64,000 nucleotides of DNA from Flavobacterium sp. (GCF_039595935.1 NZ_JBCNKR010000006.1:682001-746000); one strand, 5' to 3'. Counted from the first letter of the stretch, positions 23,908 through 32,942 are shown. Numbers and translations: made by a program. Notes: a model not told the origin generated them from the sequence alone.

Positions 23908-24381
23908 TTCCTTAGATCCAATGGTTTCGTAATAAACATCTACAGAAAGCTTCGGCTGTATTGATGCCATAACGGCGAGTTGATCGCATCGTTCATTTTG
24001 CGGATGATTGTTGTGACCTTTAATCCATTTAAAATCGACTTGGTGTTTTCGGTAAACAATTAAAAAACGTTTCCATAAATCTGGATTTTTTTTATCCTTA
24101 TATCCTTTTTTTTCCCATCCAAAAACCCATTTTTTTTCAATAGAATCTACAACATATTTAGAATCGGATATAACCAGAACTTTCATATTTGGGTTTTTAA
24201 GTTTTTCTAATCCTACAATTACAGCCAGAAGTTCCATCCTATTATTAGTAGTTAAGCGAAAACCTTCGTAGAATTCTTTTTTATATGGAGTTCCCACGAG
24301 TTCCATAACCACGCCATAACCACCATTGCCGGGATTTCCTTTTGCAGCTCCATCTGTATATATATGTACTTCGTGATTCAT
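23905..24381 (-). CDS. rnhA: ribonuclease HI
   Basis: Cleaves RNA in RNA-DNA hybrids. 158 residues with the four acidic catalytic positions visible: Asp10 in IYTDGAAKGNPGNGG, the Glu in TTNNRMELLAV, the Asp in VISDSKYVVDSI, and the Asp in NERCDQLAV. The substrate-binding WIKGHNNHPQNE segment carries the flexible-loop His. No N-terminal hybrid-binding domain. It lies downstream of purN, separated by a short heptamer array. Confidence 0.93.
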   Translation of the reverse strand: MNHEVHIYTDGAAKGNPGNGGYGVVMELVGTPYKKEFYEGFRLTTNNRMELLAVIVGLEKLKNPNMKVLVISDSKYVVDSIEKKWVFGWEKKGYKDKKNPDLWKRFLIVYRKHQVDFKWIKGHNNHPQNERCDQLAVMASIQPKLSVDVYYETIGSKE

Positions 24382-24388
24382 TTATTTA

Positions 24389-24416
24389 TTTTAGATTGTA
24401 GATTTTAGATTGCAGA
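24389..24416. repeat. short 7-bp repeat array between purN and rnhA
   Basis: TTTTAGA, TTGTAGA, TTTTAGA, TTGCAGA: four heptamers of the same NNNNAGA family as the array at 9818. Confidence 0.65.
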
Positions 24417-24449
24417 TTTAATGCTTTGTCTAAAATTGGAAATTGGAAT

Positions 24450-25025
24450 TTAAATTTTGGAATTTTCGTCAAGAATTCTATGAATAATTTCAGGAAAATG
24501 TTTTTGTTCCAGTTCATGGATCTTTTCTGCAACAGTTTCAGGAGTGTCCTCATCTGTCAGAGTAACATTGGCTTGAAAAATAATAGCGCCTTCATCATAG
24601 TTTTCATTTACATAATGAATAGAAATTCCGGTTTCTTTCTCCTTATTATTTACTATGGCTCTATGTATGTGCATTCCATACATTCCTTTGCCTCCATATT
24701 TAGGTAAAAGTGCAGGATGAATGTTGATTATTTTGTTTGGATATTGTTCAATTATGTTTTCTGGAAATTTGAGTAAAAAACCGGCAAGAATGATCAAATC
24801 CGGATCGATTTCTTGTATTTTTTGTAGTATGTTTCTTTCTAAAAGTTCGTTTTTTTCGAAGATTTCGACTGGAATTTGATGATTTTTTGCCCTGTCAATA
24901 ACTTTTGCAGACGCATTATTTGTAAAAACAGAAACGACTCTTGCAATTTGGGTATTCGAAAAATATTTTATAATGTTTTCTGCATTAGTTCCTGATCCTG
25001 AGGCAAAAACGATAATTTTTTTCAT
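24450..25025 (-). CDS. purN: phosphoribosylglycinamide formyltransferase
   Basis: Third step of purine synthesis: transfers formyl from 10-formyl-THF to GAR. 191 residues from MKKIIVFASGSGTNAENIIKYF, the expected start. The open frame continues upstream to 25124 but with non-native hydrophobic sequence. Active-site marks are ILAGFLLKFPENII, NIHPALLPKYGGKGMYG with the catalytic Asn and His, and the Asp in YDEGAIIFQ. Divergent from acpP. Confidence 0.93.
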   Translation of the reverse strand: MKKIIVFASGSGTNAENIIKYFSNTQIARVVSVFTNNASAKVIDRAKNHQIPVEIFEKNELLERNILQKIQEIDPDLIILAGFLLKFPENIIEQYPNKIINIHPALLPKYGGKGMYGMHIHRAIVNNKEKETGISIHYVNENYDEGAIIFQANVTLTDEDTPETVAEKIHELEQKHFPEIIHRILDENSKI

Positions 25026-25141
25026 AAAGTTGTGTGTTTTGAGAGTGCAAAAAACGGAATAAAAAACGAAAATAAATAGCTTTAAAAGACCTTTCTTGAA
25101 ATTAATTTTATAAATTAGTGTCACATTTATAAACTAAATAG

Positions 25142-25170
25142 TTGTTTTAAAATAAAGTTTTTTATTTTTG
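25142..25170 (+). promoter_or_regulatory. acpP promoter
   Basis: TTG at 25142-25144 and TATTTTTG at 25163-25170 with an 18-bp spacer match the Bacteroidota promoter. The start would be near 25176, giving a 25-nt leader. Confidence 0.65.
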
Positions 25171-25200
25171 CCAACAAATTAAATTCTAAAATTAAAGATT

Positions 25201-25437
25201 ATGTCAGACATTGCATCAAGAGTAAAAGCGATTATCGTAGACAAATTAGGTGTTGACGAAAACGAAGTTGTAACAGAAGCAAGCTTCACTAATGATTTAG
25301 GAGCTGACTCATTAGACACTGTTGAGCTTATTATGGAATTCGAAAAAGAATTTGATATTCAAATTCCAGACGATCAAGCAGAAAACATTGCTACTGTAGG
25401 TCAAGCTATTTCTTATATCGAGGAAGCTAAAAAATAA
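25201..25437 (+). CDS. acpP: acyl carrier protein
   Basis: 78 residues, highly acidic. Carries growing acyl chains on phosphopantetheine attached to Ser37 in [15 protein letters not shown]. Starts [20 protein letters not shown]. It heads the acpP-fabF-rnc group, the usual bacterial order. A terminator-like structure lies between acpP and fabF, which would let acpP be made in excess. Confidence 0.96.
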   Translation: MSDIASRVKAIIVDKLGVDENEVVTEASFTNDLGADSLDTVELIMEFEKEFDIQIPDDQAENIATVGQAISYIEEAKK

Positions 25438-25550
25438 TAATACCACACCCGATTTTTAAAAATCCCAATTTTTGAAATTCCAAATTCCAAATTTTGGAAT
25501 TTATTTTTTGAAACTTGAAATTTGTTAAAAGTCGGGTGTTATTATTTTTT
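25435..25550 (+). terminator. long interrupted stem after acpP
   Basis: AATAATA...CACCCGATTTTTA at 25435-25457 pairs with the TAAAAGTCGGGTGTTATTATT arm near 25526-25545, followed by T6. The roughly 70-bp interior contains its own AAATTCC repeats and CCAAA/TTTGG stem. It probably acts as a partial terminator that lowers fabF expression relative to acpP. Confidence 0.55.
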
Positions 25551-25603
25551 AAAATTTAAATTTCGATTGATTTTCAATCTAAAAGATATATTTATATTGT
25601 AAT

Positions 25604-25646
25604 ACCCATGGCTCTTAAGTAGCAATACAGTTAAGAAAGCATGGGT
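25604..25646 (+). promoter_or_regulatory. structured leader hairpin upstream of fabF
   Basis: Outer stem ACCCATG (25604-25610) with CATGGGT (25640-25646) and inner stem CTTAA (25613-25617) with TTAAG (25631-25635), loop about 13 nt. It ends 32 bp before the fabF ATG. A TATATTTA -7-like box lies just upstream, so it could be the 5' leader of a separate fabF transcript. Confidence 0.4.
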
Positions 25647-25678
25647 TTTATTTGTTTAAAGACACAAAATACATATTT

Positions 25679-26932
25679 ATGGCATTAAGGCGAGTTGTTG
25701 TAACAGGATTAGGTGCACTTACTCCTATCGGGAATAATATCCAGGAATATTGGAATGCACTTGTGAATGGAGTTAGCGGAGCCGCTCCTATCACATATTA
25801 TGATACAGAGAAGCATAAAACGAAATTTGCCTGCGAAGTAAAAAACTTCAATATTGAAGATTACATGGATCGTAAGGAGTCTAGAAGACTAGATAAATTT
25901 GCTCAATATGCAATTGCTGCCAGTGATGAGGCGATCAAAGATGCTGGAATTACAAACGATAATGTTGATAAAACAAGAGTTGGTGTTATCTGGGGAGCTG
26001 GAATTGGAGGTTTAGAAACTTTTCAGGAAGAAGTAATGTATTATGCAAAAGGTGACGGAACTCCAAAATTTAATCCTTTCTTTATTCCTAAAATGATTGC
26101 TGACATTGCTCCTGCGCATATTTCTATGCGTAACGGGTACATGGGACCAAATTATACTACAGTTTCAGCATGTGCATCTTCTGCAAATGCATTAATTGAT
26201 GCTTTCAACTACATTCGTTTAGGAATGTGTGATGTTATTATATCTGGTGGATCTGAAGCAGCCGTAACTATTGCAGGTATGGGTGGTTTTAGTTCTATGC
26301 ACGCTTTATCTACAAGAAATGAAAGCCCGGAAACAGCTTCAAGACCTTTTGATGCAACCAGAGATGGTTTTGTTTTAGGAGAAGGAGCAGGAGCTTTAGT
26401 TCTTGAAGATTACGAACATGCAAAAGCCAGAGGCGCAAAAATTTACTGTGAAATTGGAGGCGGCGGAATGTCATCTGATGCTTACCACTTAACAGCACCA
26501 CATCCGGAAGGAATTGGCGTTATTGCAGTAATGAAAAATACGTTGAAAGACGCTGGAATGAATCCAGAAGATGTTGATCATATTAATACTCACGGAACTT
26601 CTACTCCGTTAGGAGACGTTGCAGAGTTAAAAGCAATTAGTAATGTTTTTGGTGAGCATGCTAAAAATATCAATATCAATTCAACAAAATCAATGACAGG
26701 ACATTTACTTGGTGCTGCCGGAGCTATCGAAGCAATTGCTTCTATTTTGGCAATGAAACACAGTATTGTTCCTCCTACAATCAACCATACGGTTGTTGAT
26801 GAAAACATTGATCCTTCATTGAATTTAACTTTAAACAAACCTCAAAAAAGAGAAGTAAACGTTGCTATGAGTAACACTTTTGGTTTTGGAGGACACAATG
26901 CTTGTGTATTGTTTAAAAAATTAGCTGACTAA
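25679..26932 (+). CDS. fabF: beta-ketoacyl-ACP synthase II
   Basis: Condenses malonyl-ACP with acyl-ACP in fatty acid elongation. 417 residues from MALRRVVVTGLGALTPIGN. An upstream in-frame start at 25652 adds an unlikely MFKDTKYIF. Cys-His-His active site: Cys in VSACASSANAL, His in NTHGTSTPLGD, His in SMTGHLLGAAGA. GFVLGEGAG and NTFGFGGHN are also present. Followed 9 bp later by rnc. Confidence 0.96.
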   Translation: MALRRVVVTGLGALTPIGNNIQEYWNALVNGVSGAAPITYYDTEKHKTKFACEVKNFNIEDYMDRKESRRLDKFAQYAIAASDEAIKDAGITNDNVDKTRVGVIWGAGIGGLETFQEEVMYYAKGDGTPKFNPFFIPKMIADIAPAHISMRNGYMGPNYTTVSACASSANALIDAFNYIRLGMCDVIISGGSEAAVTIAGMGGFSSMHALSTRNESPETASRPFDATRDGFVLGEGAGALVLEDYEHAKARGAKIYCEIGGGGMSSDAYHLTAPHPEGIGVIAVMKNTLKDAGMNPEDVDHINTHGTSTPLGDVAELKAISNVFGEHAKNININSTKSMTGHLLGAAGAIEAIASILAMKHSIVPPTINHTVVDENIDPSLNLTLNKPQKREVNVAMSNTFGFGGHNACVLFKKLAD

Positions 26933-26941
26933 TTTTCGCTT

Positions 26942-27682
26942 ATGAATATTATCAAAAAAATATTTTCTAAATCCCGTTCTCTAGAAGACGGGATTTTTTT
27001 TGACACTATTCAGAAAATTCTTGGTTTTCAGCCTATTAATATTGAATTTTATAAAAAAGCCTTTACGCATAGATCGTCAAATAAACTTGACGAAGCCGGA
27101 CATCCTATCAATTACGAACGTCTTGAATTTTTAGGAGATGCGATGTTAAGCGCCGTTATTGCTGCACATTTATTTAATAAAGCACCAAACGGAGACGAAG
27201 GCTATTTGACAAAAATGCGTTCAAAAATCGTAAGCCGTGAACATTTGAATGAACTTGGTAAAGATTTGAATTTAGTACGTTTTGTAGAAAGCAAAGTACC
27301 GGTTCAGCATTTTGGCGAAAATATTCACGGTAATATTTTCGAGTCATTAATTGGTGCAATTTATCTGGATAAAGGCTATTCGTATTGTGAGAGATTTATT
27401 CAAAAAAGAGTAATTACACCTTATGTCGATATTGCAAGACTGGAAGGAAAAGTAATTAGTTATAAAAGTTTAGTTATCGAATGGTGTCAGAAAGAAAAGA
27501 GGATCTTTCATTACGACATTTTTGAAGATAACGGCATTGACGGACAACGATTGTTTGGGGTCAAATTAAGTATAGACGATAAAGTGGTCGCACGAGCGCG
27601 GGCAACTTCAAAAAAGAAAGCAGAAGAGAAAGCTTCACAAAGAGCTTATTTTGCATTTCAGGAAAAAATAGATAAGAAATAA
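26942..27682 (+). CDS. rnc: ribonuclease III
   Basis: Cuts double-stranded RNA in rRNA and mRNA processing. 246 residues. The catalytic domain signature NYERLEFLGDAMLSAVIAAHLF is at about 58-79 and the second acidic cluster is in NIFESLIGAIYLDKGY. A double-stranded-RNA-binding domain at about 170-240 ends KKAEEKASQRAYFAF. An N-terminal extension of about 30 residues precedes the catalytic domain. Nine bases separate it from fabF. Confidence 0.95.
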   Translation: MNIIKKIFSKSRSLEDGIFFDTIQKILGFQPINIEFYKKAFTHRSSNKLDEAGHPINYERLEFLGDAMLSAVIAAHLFNKAPNGDEGYLTKMRSKIVSREHLNELGKDLNLVRFVESKVPVQHFGENIHGNIFESLIGAIYLDKGYSYCERFIQKRVITPYVDIARLEGKVISYKSLVIEWCQKEKRIFHYDIFEDNGIDGQRLFGVKLSIDDKVVARARATSKKKAEEKASQRAYFAFQEKIDKK

Positions 27683-27807
27683 TTACAAAAATGGTGTAAT
27701 TTTCTTAATGCTAAATCGTTTTCGTTTATAAATTAACAAAAACAAGCAGATTATAACTATTGATGCTCCGTTAGAAATAGTATATTTACAACTTGATTTT
27801 TCATGAT

Positions 27808-28296
27808 ATGGCTGTTCATAGATTGGATTTAGACGAATTTGACGAAATTGATTATTATTTAATGGCAATTCATACTTCATTAGAAGATTATAGATTGGCC
27901 TATTTTATCAATAAGACCCTTCCTATTAACCTAAGTAAGAGCAAAAACGAGATCCATGCTCAGACTAAAGAAGGCGAGGCAAATTTTTCGAGATTTTATT
28001 ATTATGATTCTGAGAAAGCTGTTTCATGGAATTTGATTCAGAATAAAAATGAGATCATTTCTGTGAGTACAAATGATTTCCAGAATTTGTTTTCTAATGA
28101 AACAAGTGAGGTTTCTACAACAATTCATTTACTTCCTGAATTCAAAAAAGTAGATTTTTTCCTGAAAATCGATAACAGTGAGGAGGCTGTCGATTTTTCA
28201 GAAATTCAGCAACAACTAAATTCAATAGAAAGTATTGCGGCAATTTATGCAGTAGATACCAATAAAATAAAATCAAAAAACAATCTAATTTTTTAA
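27808..28296 (+). CDS. IPExxxVDY-family protein
   Basis: 162 residues, starting MAVHRLDLDEFDEIDYYLMAIHT. The open frame begins upstream at a TTG, but the ATG at 27808 fits better. It belongs to a small Bacteroidota family named for an IPE...VDY motif, poorly conserved here. It regularly sits before pyk, as here with a 5-bp gap, so the two are co-transcribed. Function unknown. Confidence 0.75.
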   Translation: MAVHRLDLDEFDEIDYYLMAIHTSLEDYRLAYFINKTLPINLSKSKNEIHAQTKEGEANFSRFYYYDSEKAVSWNLIQNKNEIISVSTNDFQNLFSNETSEVSTTIHLLPEFKKVDFFLKIDNSEEAVDFSEIQQQLNSIESIAAIYAVDTNKIKSKNNLIF

Positions 28297-28301
28297 AAAA
28301 A

Positions 28302-29735
28302 ATGTTGACAAGTAAGAAAACCAAAATTGTTGCTACACTTGGGCCTGCCTGTAGTACAAGAGAGATCATTAAAGATATGATCGATGCAGGGGTGAATGTG
28401 TTTAGAATCAATTTTTCGCATGCAGATTACGAAGGAGTAAAAGAAAAAATTAACATCATCAGAGGATTAAACGAAGAGTTTGGTTACACAACAGCAATTC
28501 TTGGAGATTTGCAGGGACCAAAACTTAGAGTAGGTGTAATGGAAGAAGGAACAGTAGTAAATGATGGTGATGAAATCACTTTTACAACTGCTGAAGATAT
28601 TATCGGAACATCAAAAAGAGTGTTCATGAAATATCAGAATTTCCCAAATGATGTGAATCCGGGAGAGCGTATTTTGCTTGATGATGGTAAACTTATTTTC
28701 GAAATTGTTTCAACAGATAAAAAAACTGAAGTTGTAGCTAGAGTTATTCAGGGAGGAGAATTAAAATCTAAAAAAGGAGTAAATCTTCCAAACACAAAAA
28801 TATCTTTACCAGCTTTAACAGAAAAAGATATTGCCGATGCCATCTTCGCAATCGAGCAAAAAGTAGACTGGATCGCACTTTCATTCGTAAAAACACCACG
28901 CGATTTACAAGATTTACAAGAATTAATCGCTAAGCATTCAGAATATAAAATTCCAATCGTTGCTAAAATTGAAATGCCGGAAGCTCTTGAGAACATGGAT
29001 AAAATTGTAGCTTACTGCGATGGTTTAATGGTTGCTCGTGGAGATCTTGGTGTTGAGCTTCCTGCTCACGAAGTTCCATTGGTACAAAAAGATTTAATTC
29101 GAAGAGCAAAAACCGCCCGAATTCCGGTTATCGTTGCTACACAAATGATGGAAACAATGATTACAAGTTTAACTCCAACAAGAGCAGAGGTAAACGACGT
29201 TGCTAACTCTGTAATGGATGGTGCAGATGCTGTAATGCTTTCTGGAGAAACTGCTACTGGAAATTATCCAGTACAAGTAATTCAAAAAATGGCACAAATT
29301 TGTGAAGCTGTTGAGAATTCACCATTAATTCAGGTTCCGCAAAATACGCCGCAAATTAAAACAAAACGTTTTGTTACTAAAACAGTTTGCCACCAAGCAG
29401 CTTTATTGGCTAACGAAATCGAAGCAAAAGCAATTTGTACATTAACGAACAGCGGTTATACAGCTTTCCAAATCTCGGCTTGGAGACCATCTTCGGCTCA
29501 TATTTTAGTATTTACTTCAAACAGAAGAATCTTAACACAATTGAATTTATTATGGGGAGTTAAATCTTTCTATTATGATAATGAAGAAAGTACAGATGAC
29601 ACAGTAACAGATGTAAATAAAATTGCAGTTGAAAAAGGGTATGCTTCAAAAGGAGATTATTTAATTAACCTTGCTGCAATGCCAATTAAAGAAAAAGGAA
29701 TGGTTAATACTATGAGAGTTTCTGAAATAGAATAG
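28302..29735 (+). CDS. pyk: pyruvate kinase
   Basis: Last step of glycolysis: phosphoenolpyruvate plus ADP to pyruvate plus ATP. 477 residues, the normal length. Visible are KIVATLGPACSTREIIKDM, FRINFSHADY, the catalytic signature PIVAKIEMPEALENMDKIV with the active-site Lys, ARGDLGVELPAHEVP, and ATQMMETMI. No C-terminal PEP-utiliser extension. Ends at a clear terminator. Confidence 0.96.
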   Translation: MLTSKKTKIVATLGPACSTREIIKDMIDAGVNVFRINFSHADYEGVKEKINIIRGLNEEFGYTTAILGDLQGPKLRVGVMEEGTVVNDGDEITFTTAEDIIGTSKRVFMKYQNFPNDVNPGERILLDDGKLIFEIVSTDKKTEVVARVIQGGELKSKKGVNLPNTKISLPALTEKDIADAIFAIEQKVDWIALSFVKTPRDLQDLQELIAKHSEYKIPIVAKIEMPEALENMDKIVAYCDGLMVARGDLGVELPAHEVPLVQKDLIRRAKTARIPVIVATQMMETMITSLTPTRAEVNDVANSVMDGADAVMLSGETATGNYPVQVIQKMAQICEAVENSPLIQVPQNTPQIKTKRFVTKTVCHQAALLANEIEAKAICTLTNSGYTAFQISAWRPSSAHILVFTSNRRILTQLNLLWGVKSFYYDNEESTDDTVTDVNKIAVEKGYASKGDYLINLAAMPIKEKGMVNTMRVSEIE

Positions 29736-29760
29736 TTTTCTTTTAAGATTACAATATTTA

Positions 29761-29793
29761 AAAAAATCCATCCGATACCGGGTGGATTTTTTT
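29761..29793 (+). terminator. intrinsic terminator of pyk
   Basis: AAATCCATCC pairs with GGGTGGATTT (one T-G pair) around GATACC, followed by T7. Confidence 0.8.
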
Positions 29794-29876
29794 GTTATAT
29801 ACCTTTAAATAGCTTCAATTTTAATTTTTCAATTATAAAAAATTAAAAGATAAGATTCTTCAGCTTAAAAATGGAT

Positions 29877-29949
29877 GTTGCAAATTATAATTTGAAACAT
29901 ATTGGAGCAAAATAAAACCCTTTTGATGTTGCAAGTTATAATTTGCAAC
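29877..29949. promoter_or_regulatory. two GTTGCAA...TTGCAAC palindromes upstream of the sulfatase cluster
   Basis: GTTGCAA-N8-TTGCAAC is perfect at 29928-29949, and an imperfect copy (right arm TTGAAAC) lies at 29877-29898, 51 bp upstream. Both are preceded by GAT. A third half site GTTGCAA is near 30031. They are plausible operator sites for the cluster starting at 30182. The rest of the 445-bp gap shows no gene. Confidence 0.5.
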
Positions 29950-30181
29950 AACGTAAAGCCTTAAAAATAGGATAATTCGGTTTTTTATTACTTAATTTTG
30001 AGACACTTAACAAAACGTTAAAAACTTGCTGTTGCAAATCCCCCCATTATCAACAGCAAAAAAGTTCTAAGAAATTGCTTTTAATACAGGTTATTTTTTC
30101 TGCATCATTCAAGCAGAAAGTTATAGTTCGATTTCACATAAAAACCCTTATACAAACGAATTATTAATAAATCTTATTACC

Positions 30182-31807
30182 ATGAAACAAAGTAAATTTA
30201 GAAATGCCATAGTGCTTTTCGCATTTATCTGCTTCACGATTGTTCAGGTGAAAGCTCAAAAAAAAGTCAACATTTTAGTTCTTTGGGGTGACGACATCGG
30301 AACTACCAATATTAGCGCTTATAGCGATGGTGTTATGGGGTATACAACTCCCAATATAGATCGTTTAGCTAACGAAGGATTACGTTTCTTACATTATTAT
30401 GGAGAACAAAGCTGTACGGCAGGCCGTGCTGCATTTTTAACAGGACAACACGGGCTTCGAACTGGGCTTACAAAAGTAGGATATCCGGGAGCACCAATGG
30501 GAATGAGCCAGTTAGATCCGTCTATTGGTGGAATCATGAAAAATTTAGGATATGTAACGGGACAATTTGGTAAAAACCACGTAGGGGATCGCAATGAAAA
30601 TCTGCCTACTGTAAACGGTTTTGATGAATTCTTTGGAAATCTATACCACTTAAATGCCGAGGAAGAACCAGAATTACCTGATTATCCTAAAGATCCGGCT
30701 TATTTCAAAAAATTTGGTCCAAGAGGAGTTTTAAAATGTACCGCAACAAATGTGGATGATGCTACTACCGATCCTCGTTTTGGAAGAGTTGGAAAACAAA
30801 AAATAGAAGATACGGGTGCCCTTACTAAAAAGAGAATGGAAACGGTTGATGATGAAACATCTGCTGCAGCAATTGATTTTATAAAAAGACAAAATGCAGC
30901 GGGAAAACCGTTCTTTTGCTGGTTCAATGCGACTCGTATGCACCTTCGTACACACGTTAGGGCAGAACATAGAGGGCGATATACGCATGGAGACAGCGAA
31001 TATATCGACGGTATGATTGAACACGATGAAACTATTGGAAGTATTCTTAAAACATTAGACGATTTAGGAATAGCTGATAATACTATTGTTATTTATTCTA
31101 CAGACAACGGTCCTCACATGAATACATGGCCTGATGGTGCCATGACACCGTATCGCTCAGAAAAAAATACAAACTGGGAAGGGGCTTTCCGTGTGCCATG
31201 TATAGTTCGCTGGCCGGGTGTAATTAAACCGGGAACTATAACTACTGAGTTAATGAGCCATAACGATTGGATGCCAACTCTGGCTTCAATTGCAGGAGAA
31301 CCAGATTTAGTAAATAAACTTTTGAAAGGATATAATGCAAACGGAAAAACTTATAAAGTGCATCTTGATGGTTATGATCAAAGTAATTTTTTACGTGGAA
31401 AATCTGCAAAAAGTGCCAGAGATAAATTCTTTTATACTGATGATGACGGCCTTTTGGTAGGTTTAAGAGAAGGAGACTATAAGTATGTTTTTGCAGAGCA
31501 GCGTCTAGCTGGTACACTTGGAGTTTGGGCAGAACCATTTACTAAGCTTCGTCTTCAAAAAATATTCAATTTGTATCAGGATCCTTTTGAAAGGGCCGAC
31601 TTTACTTCAAATACTTACTGGGATTGGGTAATGAATCATGTACCGGCAGTTTATGGAGCTATTTATGAGGTAGGAGTATTTGCTGAAACATTTAAGGAAT
31701 ATCCGCCAAGATCAATCCCGCCAAGCTTCTCTGCTTATACTATAATGGAAGAAGCAATGAGAGATATTAAAGCACAAAAATATATTGAGAAAAATGTGCT
31801 TGCCTAA
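30182..31807 (+). CDS. exported arylsulfatase-type sulfatase
   Basis: 541 residues with an N-terminal signal peptide ending near VKAQ. The alkaline-phosphatase-like fold has metal ligands in LWGDDIGTTN (Asp37, Asp38) and the formylglycine site Cys78 in SCTAGRAAFLTGQH. The usual CxPxR reads CTAGR, a variant known in arylsulfatase-like enzymes. YSTDNGPHMNTWPDGA holds further metal ligands. It needs a sulfatase-maturing enzyme, not present here. The stop at 31805 may be a frameshift: a one-base deletion would add a Lys-rich tail ending at 31850. First gene of a rightward envelope cluster. Substrate unknown. Confidence 0.88.
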   Translation: MKQSKFRNAIVLFAFICFTIVQVKAQKKVNILVLWGDDIGTTNISAYSDGVMGYTTPNIDRLANEGLRFLHYYGEQSCTAGRAAFLTGQHGLRTGLTKVGYPGAPMGMSQLDPSIGGIMKNLGYVTGQFGKNHVGDRNENLPTVNGFDEFFGNLYHLNAEEEPELPDYPKDPAYFKKFGPRGVLKCTATNVDDATTDPRFGRVGKQKIEDTGALTKKRMETVDDETSAAAIDFIKRQNAAGKPFFCWFNATRMHLRTHVRAEHRGRYTHGDSEYIDGMIEHDETIGSILKTLDDLGIADNTIVIYSTDNGPHMNTWPDGAMTPYRSEKNTNWEGAFRVPCIVRWPGVIKPGTITTELMSHNDWMPTLASIAGEPDLVNKLLKGYNANGKTYKVHLDGYDQSNFLRGKSAKSARDKFFYTDDDGLLVGLREGDYKYVFAEQRLAGTLGVWAEPFTKLRLQKIFNLYQDPFERADFTSNTYWDWVMNHVPAVYGAIYEVGVFAETFKEYPPRSIPPSFSAYTIMEEAMRDIKAQKYIEKNVLA

Positions 31808-31858
31808 AGTTAAAGAGGAAGAAGAGGCAGCTTCAAAAAAGAAAAAATAAATAATGAT

Positions 31859-31892
31859 AACGAGATTCAGATTTAAGAATCTGAATCTCGTT
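31859..31892. terminator. 15-bp perfect hairpin between the sulfatase and HAD genes
   Basis: AACGAGATTCAGATT (31859-31873) and AATCTGAATCTCGTT (31878-31892) pair perfectly around TAAG. No T-run follows, so it may be an mRNA processing or stabilising element and not a strong terminator. Confidence 0.5.
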
Positions 31893-31908
31893 AATAAAAG
31901 AAAAAAGT

Positions 31909-32922
31909 ATGCGTAAAAGAATAATTTTTATACCGCTATTGCTTTTGTTTTTTTTCTCTTGTAAAAAATCGGATACTTTAACTGCGCCTACAGAGAATAA
32001 GCAAACAGAGAATAGTATAACCGGCGATCCTTTGCCAAGCTGGAATAACGGACCTCTAAAGGAAGATATAATTGCTTATGTCGAAAAAGTAACCAAAAAA
32101 GGAAGCCCGGATTTTATTCCTACAGAAAATAGAATCGCAACTTTTGACAATGATGGAACACTTTGGGCTGAAAAACCTTATGTTCAGGAATTATTTGCTT
32201 TTTATCGGGTAAAAAAAATGGTTGAAGCAAATCCGTCTTTGGCACAAAAACAACCTTTTAAAGCCGTAATCGAAAAAGATAAAAGCTATTTTGAAAAAGG
32301 AGGCGATAAAGCACTTATACAGCTTGTAGGTGCAACCCATACAGGTATGACCGAAGATGAATTTGAAACATCAGTCAATACATTTTTTAAGGATGCAAAA
32401 TATCCCGGCAAAAATGTTCCGGTAAAGCAAATACGATATCAGCCGCAACTGGAATTATTGAATTATTTACGGGCAAATGGATTTAAAACTTATATCGTAA
32501 CCGGCGGGACAATAGAAGTAGTGCGAGCTATATCTCAGGATTTTTACGGAATTCCAAAAGACCAGGTAGTAGGTACTTCTTTTAAATATAAATACGATGA
32601 TGCTAAAAATGCAGTACAGAGAGAACCCGCTCTAGATCATTTTAATGACAAAGAAGGAAAACCTGTTGGTATACAATTACATATTGGCCAGCGTCCGGTT
32701 TTTGCCTGTGGAAATGAAGGAGGAGCAGGCGATATTGCCATGCTTAAATATTCGCAGGGAAATAAATATCCATCATTTCAATTACTGGTAAATCATAACG
32801 ATTCGATTAGAGAATACAGTTATCAGGAAAAAGATAATTTGTCCTTAAGTACAGCCGCAAAAAATAAGTGGCATGTGGTAAGCATTAAAGACGACTGGAA
32901 AAAAGTTTTTGCAGATAAATAA
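31909..32922 (+). CDS. HAD-superfamily phosphatase-like lipoprotein
   Basis: 337 residues. The signal peptide ends in lipobox FFSC with Cys18, so the protein is lipid-anchored. HAD motif I is FDNDGTLW (Asp80, Asp82), motif II is the Thr in KTYIVTGGTIEVV, and motif IV/III is GNEGGAGDIAMLKYSQG. It is probably a periplasmic phosphatase, an unusual place for a HAD enzyme. Its pairing with a sulfatase suggests breakdown of sulfated or phosphorylated compounds, which is inference. Confidence 0.8.
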   Translation: MRKRIIFIPLLLLFFFSCKKSDTLTAPTENKQTENSITGDPLPSWNNGPLKEDIIAYVEKVTKKGSPDFIPTENRIATFDNDGTLWAEKPYVQELFAFYRVKKMVEANPSLAQKQPFKAVIEKDKSYFEKGGDKALIQLVGATHTGMTEDEFETSVNTFFKDAKYPGKNVPVKQIRYQPQLELLNYLRANGFKTYIVTGGTIEVVRAISQDFYGIPKDQVVGTSFKYKYDDAKNAVQREPALDHFNDKEGKPVGIQLHIGQRPVFACGNEGGAGDIAMLKYSQGNKYPSFQLLVNHNDSIREYSYQEKDNLSLSTAAKNKWHVVSIKDDWKKVFADK

Positions 32923-32942
32923 TTTGAATTAGTTAGGATCTA

